DNA from: Eubacteriales bacterium
Lineage (GTDB): Bacteria; Bacillota; Clostridia; Lachnospirales; Lachnospiraceae
Reading direction: 5' to 3'
Assembly: GCA_030536995.1 (NCBI GenBank)
Contig: JAUNOY010000009.1
Span: forward strand, 1 to 64,000
DNA: 64,000 nt
Under the pieces are notes generated by a model, which saw only the letters and a program-made list of their open reading frames with translations, was not told the origin of the DNA and did not search any database. Both the position numbers and the translations under genes were made by a program. Shown here one piece after another: positions 15,887 to 24,576 of this stretch. Position 1 is the first letter of the stretch; each line of letters starts with the position of its first letter.

Positions 15887-17150
15887 GATTATCCCCCTTT
15901 CTTCCTGTTTTCTCTCTCATCTCTTTTTCCCAGATTTCCAGATTCCTTGCGCTTCCCTCTTCCAGACCACCCTCTTTTTCTTTTTTCTGATATTCTTTCC
16001 ACAATTCCATAGCCCCCTCTTTTTGTCCTGTTCGCAAAAGAAACATCCCATAGTCTCCGTAAATTTCACGAAAGCTTCCATCATATCTGAGAATCTGCTC
16101 ATAATAGAGCGCCGCCTGTTCTTCATCTCCTGTAAGCACACGATTCTGAGCCAGCAGCTTCATAATCCGTCTGTACTCATATTTCCCCCTGTACTGACGC
16201 AGAAGTTCCTGCAAAAGCTTCTCCGCCTCATCGCATAAGGCTTTCCTGTCTTTGGGCTGTCCTTTAAGAACTTCCTCTTTATAATAAAAATCTGTGACCA
16301 TTGTTATTCTGTCCTGAAAATCAGGCTCTCCTTTTTTCTTTCCGCCCAAAAGCAACACACCGCTGACAAACAGCAAAAGCATTGCAATCACCCCTGCCAG
16401 AATCCACATTATTTTTCCTTCCGGTCTCCTGCGAAGCTTCTGAAATTTTTTGCCCAGAGTTTCCATATCCTGATAGCGCAGCTTCTCTTCCCTGATACAG
16501 CAGCGCGCAAGTATCAGAGCAAGTCCGGGAAATACTGCAAATCTGTATAACGCACTTTTGCCGGTAAGAACTTCCAAAGTTCTGCCAAGACCGTAGATAT
16601 CACTTGCCGCACTGATTCGTCCTTCATATTGTTCAGGTGCAGCAAATCCCTCAGTTCCCATACAAACTCTCTGTGTCTTTTCATAACCTGCCACTGCACT
16701 TCCAAGGTCAATGAGGAAGAGTTTTCCGCTTTCTGACAGCATCAGATTCTCCGGTTTCAAATCTCCGTAGAAAACCGGAGGCTTTCTTCCGTGAAGATAC
16801 CCCAATACCTGTGTAAGAGAAATACCGAAACCGATTATCTCCTTTACCGTGAATATCTTCCCCTTACGAAGAAGTTCTCCAAGCGTTTCTCCCTTGATAT
16901 ACTCCATAATGATATAACAATTTTTACTGTTCTCATCATAGTCTACCATTTTAGGGAGCGAATCGTGCTCCATAGATGCCAGAAATCTGGCCTCTTTTTT
17001 TCCTGAAACAGGAAGCTCTTTTACTGCCCGCAGAATCCCCAATTCCAGATCCCGTGCCAGATAAACTCTGGCATTTCCACCTTTTCCAATCTGTTCCAGA
17101 ATACAATAACGATTTTTTAAAACAGTTCCAGTCAATTCAATAACAATCAT
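15858..17150 (-). CDS. Membrane Ser/Thr protein kinase with C-terminal TPR-like region
   Basis: A 430-residue Hanks-type kinase. Gly loop GKGGNARVY (22-30), ATP lysine K44, catalytic YGDLKPEN (D130, N135; the usual HRD is YGD), metal-binding DLG (D148) and APE (APEQYEG) are present. Residues 247-270 form one transmembrane helix, and the extracytoplasmic part is helical with TPR-like spacing rather than PASTA repeats, so it is not a PrkC type. The ATG at 17150 touches its AGGAG directly, so initiation may be slightly downstream. Coupled to the P/T-rich gene. Confidence 0.88.
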   Translation of the reverse strand: MIVIELTGTVLKNRYCILEQIGKGGNARVYLARDLELGILRAVKELPVSGKKEARFLASMEHDSLPKMVDYDENSKNCYIIMEYIKGETLGELLRKGKIFTVKEIIGFGISLTQVLGYLHGRKPPVFYGDLKPENLMLSESGKLFLIDLGSAVAGYEKTQRVCMGTEGFAAPEQYEGRISAASDIYGLGRTLEVLTGKSALYRFAVFPGLALILARCCIREEKLRYQDMETLGKKFQKLRRRPEGKIMWILAGVIAMLLLFVSGVLLLGGKKKGEPDFQDRITMVTDFYYKEEVLKGQPKDRKALCDEAEKLLQELLRQYRGKYEYRRIMKLLAQNRVLTGDEEQAALYYEQILRYDGSFREIYGDYGMFLLRTGQKEGAMELWKEYQKKEKEGGLEEGSARNLEIWEKEMREKTGRKGDNREKTKRQNT

Positions 17151-17461
17151 CTCCTGTCTGCATTCAAATGTAAAAAATAATAAAAATCATACATGGAAAA
17201 ACCTGCCAAAAGACCTTCGGCAAGTATATTTTGATTAAGATATTTTTCATATTAGCACGTATTATACTTCTTGTATAGTCCTCTTTCCTAAAAAAGTTAT
17301 AAACAACTTATAAATTTTCTCTCTATTTTCTTTTAATAGTCGTAAATCAGGATAAACTATGCTATAATAACGATATTACAACTCGTAAAACACGGAAGCC
17401 TGTTTATTGATTTTTCCCCAACCAGACTTCTTTTGCACAAACAAGAAATGAGGTGTGTTTT
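17151..17461. promoter_or_regulatory. Divergent promoter region, kinase and pap
   Basis: A 311-base AT-rich spacer. On the plus strand TGCTATAAT (TATAAT 17363-17368) is an extended -10 for pap; no good -35. On the minus strand TATAAT (rc of 17261-17266) may serve the kinase. A minus-strand hairpin TGCCGAA/TTTGGCA near 17195-17215 with a short T-run lies in the kinase leader and might attenuate it. Nothing coding seen. Confidence 0.5.
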
Positions 17462-18931
17462 ATGCTAAAAAACTGGGAACCTCCAGAAATACCTGAAAAA
17501 GAAGAATTAAAACAGCGTCTTGACGCCGCAAGCAGCAAGCTGTATAAAATGCAAATGCAGATTAAAGAATGCAAGCTTCCTGTTTTGGTACTTTTTGAAG
17601 GTTGGGGCGCTTCCGGAAAAGGAAGTACCATCGGCAGAGTAATCAAAAATATTGACCCGCGTTTTTTCAAAGTCGCTACTATGTCCTCCCCCTCCAAAGA
17701 TGAACTTCGTCGTCCTTTCCTGTACCGTTATTTCAAGCAGATTCCTGAAGAGGGCAAATTTACCTTTCTGGACTCCGGTTGGATGGAGCAAACCTGTAAG
17801 GATTGTCTCGACGGTCTTGACGAAGATGCCTATTCTAAAAGAATCGAAAGTATCAAACGATTCGAACGACAGCTTACAGACAACGGTTATCTTGTCCTGA
17901 AGTTTTTCATGCATATCGAAAAAGACGAACAAAAAAGCCGTATGAATACACTTCTTCAATCACCGGATACTTCCTGGCGGATTTCTGATTTTGATGCATG
18001 GCAAAATAAACACTACAAGAAATGCCGCAAAATTTTTGATTATTACATGACCGATACCAATCTGTCCACCTCTCCCTGGTATATCGTAGATGCCACTGAC
18101 AGGAAATGGGCAGAGCTTCAGGTTATGGAAACTATGGTAAGTAATATTGAGGTTGCCTTACAGAACAGTGCGCACTCCGCTCCCCTTCTGCAGAATGTTT
18201 TTCCTCTGACAAAGCTTCCCAGACTTTCGGAAATCGAACTGAAAAACAAAACTATAGAGGATGAGGATTACAAAAAAGAACTGAAAAATCTTCAGAAAAA
18301 ACTCCGGGAACTGCACAATCGAATTTACCGCAAACGAATTCCTGTTATCATCACCTATGAGGGATGGGATGCAGCCGGAAAAGGCGGCAACATCAAACGA
18401 ATCACAGAAGCTCTTGATCCCCGCGGCTTCGAGGTACATCCTGTCGCAAGTCCGGAACCTCATGAAAAATCCCGTCATTACCTCTGGAGATTCTGGACAC
18501 GTCTTCCCAAAGACGGTCATATCGCAATTTTTGACCGCACCTGGTACGGCCGTGTTATGGTGGAACGACTGGAAGGCTTCTGTCGGGAAAATGACTGGAA
18601 ACGTGCTTACAATGAAATCAATGAATTCGAAAAAGAGTTGTCAGACTGGGGAGCTGTAATTATCAAATTCTGGGTACAGATTGATAAAGATACTCAGCTT
18701 GCCCGGTTCACTGACCGGCAGAACAATCCGGAAAAACAATGGAAAATCACAGATGAAGACTGGCGTAACCGCGAAAAATGGGATGCCTATGAAGTTGCAG
18801 TCAACGAGATGCTGGCTAAAACGAGTACCGTTTATGCTCCATGGCATGTTCTGGAATCCGTAGACAAAAAATATGCCCGTATCAAAGCTCTGAAAATCGT
18901 GATAAAAGAACTGGAAAAAGCGCTTAAATAA
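17462..18931 (+). CDS. pap: Polyphosphate:AMP phosphotransferase (two PPK2 domains)
   Basis: A 489-residue cytosolic enzyme that phosphorylates AMP to ADP with polyphosphate. It carries two PPK2 domains in tandem: the first has GWGASGKG at 47-54, the second GWDAAGKGGN near 300 with FDRTWYGRVMVERLEGF as the lid region. In characterised Pap enzymes the C-terminal copy is catalytic. Length matches the family. The ATG at 17462 is preceded by GAGGTG; a GTG three codons earlier is less likely. Single gene with its own extended -10 promoter and terminator. Confidence 0.93.
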   Translation: MLKNWEPPEIPEKEELKQRLDAASSKLYKMQMQIKECKLPVLVLFEGWGASGKGSTIGRVIKNIDPRFFKVATMSSPSKDELRRPFLYRYFKQIPEEGKFTFLDSGWMEQTCKDCLDGLDEDAYSKRIESIKRFERQLTDNGYLVLKFFMHIEKDEQKSRMNTLLQSPDTSWRISDFDAWQNKHYKKCRKIFDYYMTDTNLSTSPWYIVDATDRKWAELQVMETMVSNIEVALQNSAHSAPLLQNVFPLTKLPRLSEIELKNKTIEDEDYKKELKNLQKKLRELHNRIYRKRIPVIITYEGWDAAGKGGNIKRITEALDPRGFEVHPVASPEPHEKSRHYLWRFWTRLPKDGHIAIFDRTWYGRVMVERLEGFCRENDWKRAYNEINEFEKELSDWGAVIIKFWVQIDKDTQLARFTDRQNNPEKQWKITDEDWRNREKWDAYEVAVNEMLAKTSTVYAPWHVLESVDKKYARIKALKIVIKELEKALK

Positions 18932-18950
18932 CAGATACAACAAAGCAAAG

Positions 18951-18987
18951 CCCTGAGAGTCTTATTCATACTCTCAGGGTTTTTTTA
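18951..18987 (+). terminator. Terminator of pap
   Basis: Perfect 10-bp stem CCCTGAGAGT with ACTCTCAGGG, then T8. It lies between convergent pap and argS; the minus-strand side lacks a good T-run. Confidence 0.92.
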
Positions 18988-18996
18988 TAACAATAT

Positions 18997-20763
18997 TTAC
19001 ATTCTTTCCGGTGCAGAGAATCCAAGAAGATCAATACTTGTCTCCAGAACTCTCTTTGTAAGAGAAAGAAGCTGAATAAAGGAATTTTTCTGTGCTTCAT
19101 TTTCTTCACTCAGAATCTTTGTACCGTGATAGAAGCTGTTAAACGCATTGGATACCTCGTAAATATAAGCGCAAATCTTATGAGGTGCTTTTTCTTCGAA
19201 AGCATTTTCTATCGTAGCTCCGAATCCGGTAAGCTGAAGCATCAGATTCTTCTCACTTTCATTTACAGCGCTTAAAATCTCGCCAGTCTCCAGATTTCCG
19301 CCCTCTTCCACAAAACGGTTCAAAATAGATTTGATTCTTACGATTGTATAGAGGATGTACGGCCCTGTATTTCCTTCAAAAGAAGTAAATCTGTCAATAT
19401 CGAAGATATAATCCTTGGTTGCCTGATTGGAAAGATCTCCATATTTAATTGCGGAAAGACCTACGATTTCTGCAGTTCCTCTTGCGTCTGTATCTTTAAC
19501 GCTTCTGTTCTCTACAATCTTGGTATACATTTCCTCATCAATATCGGCAATCAGATTCTCAAGTCTCATAACACCGCCGTCTCTTGTTTTAAATGGTTTG
19601 CCATCCTTGCCATTCATGGTACCAAAACCAAGGAAGGAAAGCTTCGTATCCTCTTTTACAAGACCGGTCTTTCTTGCGCAGCGGAATACCTGAATGAAAT
19701 GAAGCTCCTGACGTTTATCAACAACATACAGAATCTCATCCGGATTAAATAATTTCATACGCTCTACAATTGTTGCAAGGTCTGTCGTTGTATAAAGAGA
19801 TGCTCCGTCAGATTTCAGAAGCATACACGGAGGAATTTCCTTGGTATCGTCCTCTTCTTTTACGTCTACCACAAGCGCTCCCTGATCCATGTATGCGAAT
19901 CCTCTGTTTTTCATATCCTCAACCATATCCGGAATATACGGCTGTGCATCGGATTCTTTCTTCCATAAATCAAAGGATACGTTCAGGTTGCTGTAATTAC
20001 GTTTCAGGTCTGTAACAGAAACATTCATAATGTGATTCCACAAAGCCATATAGCCCGGTTTTCCCTGCTGGAGAAGATGTGTTGCCTCCAGCGCTTCATT
20101 GCGGTATTCTTCGTCAACTTTAGACTTGCCGCTGGCACATGGATAGATTTCTTCCAATTCACTGATAGTAAATGGAGCTTCCTCCGGATACTCTCCGACA
20201 TAGGAATCGTCGAAATATACGAGCTCTGGTTTTCTGTGACGAAGCTCTGTAATGATCAGTCCCATCTGAAGTCCCCAGTCACCGAGATGTACATCGCCGA
20301 TTACTTTATGCCCTACAAAACGACCGATTCTCTTAATACTTTCGCCGATAATCGCAGAACGGAGATGACCTACATGAAGCGGTTTCGCTACATTCGGTCC
20401 GCCGTAATCAATGATAATTGTCTTCGGTTCTTTTGCTTCTGTAACAGAAAGTTTCTCATCTGCAGCCATTTCACAAAGATATTTCGCAAGATATTCTTCA
20501 CTTACCTTCAGATTAATAAATCCGGGTTTTACAACCTCTGCAACAGAAAACATGCTGTTTTCACCTAAATTTGCCACTACCTCGTCAGCAATCATAAACG
20601 GCGCTTTTTTGTACGCTTTGGCTCCTGCCATTGCGCCGTTACACTGAAATTCGCACAGGTCCGGTCTGTTTGATACCGTAACCTTGCCATAGGAAGGGTC
20701 ATAACCTGCTTTTTCAAATGCTGCGGAAAGCTCTTCCGCCATCTGCTCCATAAGTTTCTTCAT
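18997..20763 (-). CDS. argS: Arginyl-tRNA synthetase
   Basis: A 588-residue class I synthetase that charges tRNA-Arg. The HIGH motif is HVGH (130-133) in KPLHVGHLRSAI; the KMSKS loop is degenerate (GKPFKTRDGG), as in many ArgRS. The C-terminal DALR anticodon domain ends in RVLETSIDLLGFSAPERM. GAGGAG precedes the ATG. It follows degV by 25 bases in one operon. No T-box leader is visible. Confidence 0.97.
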   Translation of the reverse strand: MKKLMEQMAEELSAAFEKAGYDPSYGKVTVSNRPDLCEFQCNGAMAGAKAYKKAPFMIADEVVANLGENSMFSVAEVVKPGFINLKVSEEYLAKYLCEMAADEKLSVTEAKEPKTIIIDYGGPNVAKPLHVGHLRSAIIGESIKRIGRFVGHKVIGDVHLGDWGLQMGLIITELRHRKPELVYFDDSYVGEYPEEAPFTISELEEIYPCASGKSKVDEEYRNEALEATHLLQQGKPGYMALWNHIMNVSVTDLKRNYSNLNVSFDLWKKESDAQPYIPDMVEDMKNRGFAYMDQGALVVDVKEEDDTKEIPPCMLLKSDGASLYTTTDLATIVERMKLFNPDEILYVVDKRQELHFIQVFRCARKTGLVKEDTKLSFLGFGTMNGKDGKPFKTRDGGVMRLENLIADIDEEMYTKIVENRSVKDTDARGTAEIVGLSAIKYGDLSNQATKDYIFDIDRFTSFEGNTGPYILYTIVRIKSILNRFVEEGGNLETGEILSAVNESEKNLMLQLTGFGATIENAFEEKAPHKICAYIYEVSNAFNSFYHGTKILSEENEAQKNSFIQLLSLTKRVLETSIDLLGFSAPERM

Positions 20764-20788
20764 ATCTGATTAACTCCTCAATGTTTAT

Positions 20789-21661
20789 TTATTTCACTGT
20801 CACTTTTTTTGAACATGCAATGGCAACGGCTCCATAGCCGATATGACATGCAACGCTTAATGACAGCGGATTCATAACAACCTCATATCCAGGAAAAGCT
20901 GCCTCGATTTCTTTCTTAAATTCTTCAGCTTCCTCCTGATTTCCGGTATATGCCGCCTGAAGACACATTTCTCCTGCTTCTGCATATTTCGAAAAACGTG
21001 TTTCCATATCATTTTTCATGGCGCTGAGCATAACCTTTTTAGCCTGCTTCTTGCCTCTTGTCTTGGAATAGGCATCCAGCTTGTCTCCCTGAATCTGAAG
21101 AACCGGTTTTAAATTCAGTACTGTACCGATTGCAGCAGCAGCCGGTGTAATTCTTCCGCCTTTTTTCAGATATTTCAAAGTTTCAAGGGTAATATATATG
21201 CTGGCTTCCAGTTTCTCCGCTTCCAGAATTTCTTTAATCTGCGCTGCACTTTTGCCCGCACCACGAAGTGCCAGAGCATCCAGAACAGACTGACGCTGAG
21301 TAACGGAAATTCTCTGATTATCGACAACCTGTACCTTTCCCTCATAATCCTGAGCCATAGCCATAGCTGTGGAACAGGATGCGCTCAATCCGCTTGACAT
21401 CGGAATATGCACAATTTCATCATACTCTTTTAAAAGAGTATCCCAAAGTCCGCAGATATCCGCCGGGCTGGGCTGTGATGTGGAAATAGGTTCATCATTT
21501 TTTAGTCGCTCATAAAATTCTTCCTGAGAAAGAGTGATTCCTTCCAGGTATAATTTCTCATTAATATAAAAAGGCATAGGCACTACAGATATGCCTAATT
21601 TACGTCCTTCATCCTGTGTAATGCCGCTGTTACTGTCTGTGACAATGGCAATTTTTCCCAT
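20789..21661 (-). CDS. DegV family fatty-acid-binding protein
   Basis: A 290-residue cytoplasmic two-domain protein. The N-terminal IVTDSNSGI and VPMPFYIN, the SQPSPADI strand and the PMSSGLSAS loop are typical. DegV/FakB proteins bind acyl chains and, with a FakA kinase, feed exogenous fatty acids into phospholipid synthesis; which chain is bound is not evident. First gene of degV-argS. Confidence 0.93.
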   Translation of the reverse strand: MGKIAIVTDSNSGITQDEGRKLGISVVPMPFYINEKLYLEGITLSQEEFYERLKNDEPISTSQPSPADICGLWDTLLKEYDEIVHIPMSSGLSASCSTAMAMAQDYEGKVQVVDNQRISVTQRQSVLDALALRGAGKSAAQIKEILEAEKLEASIYITLETLKYLKKGGRITPAAAAIGTVLNLKPVLQIQGDKLDAYSKTRGKKQAKKVMLSAMKNDMETRFSKYAEAGEMCLQAAYTGNQEEAEEFKKEIEAAFPGYEVVMNPLSLSVACHIGYGAVAIACSKKVTVK

Positions 21662-21737
21662 ATTGCATTCTCCTTTTCTGTGTGTGTACTACAGTTCCCT
21701 GCATTACCTGTCCCTCGGTTATGTACATACTGAATTA

Positions 21738-21766
21738 AGTGTACCATATTTTTTTCACTATCTCAA
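21738..21766 (-). promoter_or_regulatory. Promoter of degV-argS
   Basis: On the minus strand TTGAGA (rc of 21761-21766), a 17-nt spacer and TACACT (rc of 21738-21743). Confidence 0.65.
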
Positions 21767-21803
21767 TTCCAAATCACAAATTTGTATAAAAATTGCATAA
21801 TTA

Positions 21804-21832
21804 TTGTTCCTAACTCTTTCCTGTGTTAAAAT
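21804..21832 (+). promoter_or_regulatory. Promoter of the LUD gene
   Basis: TTGTTC at 21804-21809, a 17-nt spacer and TAAAAT at 21827-21832, 43 bases before the start codon. Confidence 0.6.
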
Positions 21833-21875
21833 TAATTTACAAATACAGGAAACTTAAAAGAAAGGGGACTTCATT

Positions 21876-22511
21876 ATGTCATTTATCGAAAACAGTCACA
21901 GACTGGCTGCGGAAACCGTCATTAAGAAATTTGAAAAACGAAATATGGAAGCTTTTTACTGCGCCACGAAAGAAGAAGCGAAAAATCTCGTACTCTCCTT
22001 CATTCCGGAAGGCTCTTCCGTTACATGGGGCGGTACAGAATCCATGAAGGAAGCCGGTATCTGCGATGTACTCAGCACAGGAAACTATAACTTTATTGAC
22101 CGTAAAGACGCAAAAACACCGGAGGAAGCCAGAGCTCTTTATGGAAAAATAGTCTGTGCCGACTATTTTCTCACAAGTACCAACGCCTTCACAAAGAACG
22201 GAGAACTTGTTAACATAGACGGCGCCAGCAACCGCGTTGCCTGTATTGCCCATGGTCCTGCCAATGTAATCGTCCTTGCAAGCATGGACAAAATGTGCTC
22301 CACTATAGAAGAATGCATCGAACGCATCCATACTCATGCAGCTCCTCCAAACGCTCTTCGTGTAGGAGCAGATACCCCATGTACCAAAACCGGCGTCTGC
22401 GCAGACTGCACTTCCCCATCCTGCATCTGCTGCCAGACTCTTATCACCCGCTTTTCCAGAATTCCCGGAAGAATCAAAATTGTACTTTGCAACGAAAAAC
22501 TCGGATTCTAA
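21876..22511 (+). CDS. LUD-domain protein (LutC/YkgG-like)
   Basis: A 211-residue protein with a LUD fold: VTWGGTESMKEAGI, DYFLTSTNAFTKNGELVN and GPANVIVLASMDK are the conserved blocks. LutC is part of the LutABC L-lactate oxidation complex, but lutA and lutB are absent here, so this is the stand-alone form of unknown role. A C-terminal cysteine cluster, CTKTGVCADCTSPSCICC, could bind iron-sulfur or another metal. AAAGGGG precedes the ATG. Monocistronic. Confidence 0.88.
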   Translation: MSFIENSHRLAAETVIKKFEKRNMEAFYCATKEEAKNLVLSFIPEGSSVTWGGTESMKEAGICDVLSTGNYNFIDRKDAKTPEEARALYGKIVCADYFLTSTNAFTKNGELVNIDGASNRVACIAHGPANVIVLASMDKMCSTIEECIERIHTHAAPPNALRVGADTPCTKTGVCADCTSPSCICCQTLITRFSRIPGRIKIVLCNEKLGF

Positions 22512-22549
22512 AAGGCTGTGCCGGAAAATCCCCGGCACAGCCTTTTTTA
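22510..22549 (+). terminator. Terminator of the LUD gene
   Basis: AAAGGCTGTGCCGG pairs with CCGGCACAGCCTTT, followed by T residues. It lies between convergent genes and may also stop ptsI transcripts. Confidence 0.9.
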
Positions 22550-22568
22550 TCTTTTTAAGAGATCCGAA

Positions 22569-24188
22569 TCAATCCATCTCTCTTACAATCTTACGAACAG
22601 GCAGTACAAAGGTCGGAGAAACAGAAAGCTCATCCAGTCCCATTTCCACGAAACGCTCTGTGAGAGTTGTATCTGCTCCAAGCTCACCGCAGATACCTGC
22701 CCAGATTCCCTCTTTATGGGCATTATCCACTACCATCTTAATCATACGCAGGACTGCCTCATGATGAGAATCATAGATGTTGTCAAGTTTCGCATTCTGA
22801 CGGTCAATAGCAAGTGTGTACTGAGTCAGATCGTTGGTTCCGATACTGAAAAAATCAACCTCTTTTGCAAGAAGGTCACTGATCATAACAGCAGCCGGAG
22901 TCTCAATCATAACTCCCTGCTCTACATCATCCTTAAACGGAATGCCCTGCTCTGTCAGTTCCTTTTTCACTTCTGCAACAATTTCTTTAATCTGCAGAAC
23001 CTCTTTTACAGAAATAATCATCGGATACATAATGGAAATATTTCCAAACATCGCCGCACGGAACAGAGCTCGCAACTGTGTCTTGAATACTTCCGGTCTG
23101 TCAAGACAGATACGAATTGCGCGATATCCCATTGCAGGATTCTCCTCATGCGCCATATTGAAGTAATCAATCTGCTTGTCAGCGCCGATGTCCAGAGTAC
23201 GAATGATAACCTTCTTACCGGCCATATTCTGAGCAACTGTCTTATAAATCTGGAACTGCTCTTCCTCTGTAGGATAGTTATCTTTCTCCAGATAAATAAA
23301 TTCACTTCTGAAAAGACCGATACCTTCGGCATCATTTGCAAGAACACTTGCCACATCAGCTGTGCTTCCGATGTTTGCATAAAGGTGAAGCTTACGTCCG
23401 CTCTTTGTTTCTGTTTGTTTTCCCTTTAATTCCCTGAGCATGGTTCTCTGACGAAGCTCCTCATCCTTCAGTTCCTGATACTTCTTTAAAGTTTTTTCAT
23501 CCGGTTCAAGGATAAGAGTTCCGTTTTTGCCATCCACAATTGCCATCATACCATTTACACTGTCATCATACTCAATGTTGATCAGAGCCGGAATATTCAT
23601 AGTTCTGGCAAGGATTGCCGTATGAGAGTTAGAAGAACCTTTTCTTGTAACAAATGCCAGCACCTTGGATTTGTCCATCTGGACTGTTTCACTTGGCGCA
23701 AGGTCTTCTGCCACAATAATTGACGGCTCAGAAGCTTCCATATCCCCGTCTCCATGTCCGGAAAGAACTCTTACAAGACGGTCGGAAATGTCTTTTACGT
23801 CTGCTGCTCTTGCTCTCATATAATCATCGTCCATGCTTGCAAACATAGATGCGAAGTTGTCACCTGTTGTAGCGACTGCATACTCTGCATTTACGCCCTC
23901 TGTGCGGATAATATTGCTGATAGAATCCAGATAATCCCCATCCTCCATCATCATCTGATGAACTTCAAAGATGGCTGCGCCTGACTCTCCTACTTCCTGA
24001 ACTGCTTTATCGTAAAGCTTCTGAAGCTGTGCAAGCGCAGTTGCTTTCGCCTCGTCTACACGTTTTACTTCCGCTTCCACGTCCTCTATATGAAAACGCT
24101 TCACGCTTGTGTCTGCTTTCTGAAAAATAGAAATTTTTCCGATTGCAATTCCGGAAAATACGGATTTACCTTCAAATACTTTCATCAT
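22569..24188 (-). CDS. ptsI: PTS enzyme I
   Basis: A 539-residue cytosolic phosphotransferase that takes phosphate from PEP to HPr. The phosphorylated H189 lies in GSSNSHTAILAR; the PEP-binding TIM barrel has GLFRSEFIYL and GICGELGADT. Two adjacent ATGs (24188, 24185) follow AGGAG; the second has the better spacing. It is 24 bases after ptsH. Confidence 0.97.
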   Translation of the reverse strand: MMKVFEGKSVFSGIAIGKISIFQKADTSVKRFHIEDVEAEVKRVDEAKATALAQLQKLYDKAVQEVGESGAAIFEVHQMMMEDGDYLDSISNIIRTEGVNAEYAVATTGDNFASMFASMDDDYMRARAADVKDISDRLVRVLSGHGDGDMEASEPSIIVAEDLAPSETVQMDKSKVLAFVTRKGSSNSHTAILARTMNIPALINIEYDDSVNGMMAIVDGKNGTLILEPDEKTLKKYQELKDEELRQRTMLRELKGKQTETKSGRKLHLYANIGSTADVASVLANDAEGIGLFRSEFIYLEKDNYPTEEEQFQIYKTVAQNMAGKKVIIRTLDIGADKQIDYFNMAHEENPAMGYRAIRICLDRPEVFKTQLRALFRAAMFGNISIMYPMIISVKEVLQIKEIVAEVKKELTEQGIPFKDDVEQGVMIETPAAVMISDLLAKEVDFFSIGTNDLTQYTLAIDRQNAKLDNIYDSHHEAVLRMIKMVVDNAHKEGIWAGICGELGADTTLTERFVEMGLDELSVSPTFVLPVRKIVREMD

Positions 24189-24212
24189 CTATCTCCTAAC
24201 TTAAGGACGAAA

Positions 24213-24470
24213 TTAAAGATTTGCTTCAAAGAAAGCTTTCATTACTTCTGCATCTGCTGCTTCTGTATCGCCTTCAACTGTTACTGTGATTTCATCGTTC
24301 TGCTTTACAGCAAGTCCCATGATTCCGAAGATTTTTTTCGCATCGCCTTTTTTCTCACCTTTGCAGATAGTGATTGTACTTCCAAGCTTACCTGCCTCTT
24401 TAACAAGAAGTCCCGCCGGTCTTGCATGAATTCCCAGTTCATCTTTAATTACATAATTGAATGATACCAT
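24213..24470 (-). CDS. ptsH: HPr phosphocarrier lacking Ser46
   Basis: An 85-residue PTS carrier. H15 in GIHARPAG accepts phosphate from enzyme I. In Gram-positive HPr the regulatory Ser46 lies in KSIMGVMSL; here the block reads AKKIFGIMGL, with lysine at 46. HPr kinase could not phosphorylate the usual site, so catabolite repression by HPr(Ser-P)/CcpA would need another HPr or Crh. First gene of ptsH-ptsI. Confidence 0.95.
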   Translation of the reverse strand: MVSFNYVIKDELGIHARPAGLLVKEAGKLGSTITICKGEKKGDAKKIFGIMGLAVKQNDEITVTVEGDTEAADAEVMKAFFEANL

Positions 24471-24512
24471 AACATATTCCTCCTAAAAACTTTAGTTTAC
24501 TGAATTACTGCC

Positions 24513-24518
24513 ATTATA
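24513..24518 (-). promoter_or_regulatory. -10 element of ptsHI
   Basis: On the minus strand TATAAT lies 43 bases before ptsH. The -35 region (AGTCGA at 17 nt) is weak. Confidence 0.4.
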
Positions 24519-24576
24519 CCACACCTTCTATGGGTTCGACTATCTTTTTTTACATTTTGTTCAAATTTTTCTTCTT

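Noticed and set aside
18949-18996. pap terminator as a shared terminator for argS
   Set aside because: On the minus strand the stem is followed by GCTTTGC rather than a T-run, so it is assigned to pap only.
20764-20788. T-box leader for argS
   Set aside because: Only 25 bases separate degV and argS, and no T-box sequence is visible upstream of degV.
22518-23429. Plus-strand open frame of 303 codons
   Set aside because: It is entirely antisense to ptsI, has no ribosome site and no recognisable protein features; the codon pattern belongs to the minus-strand gene.
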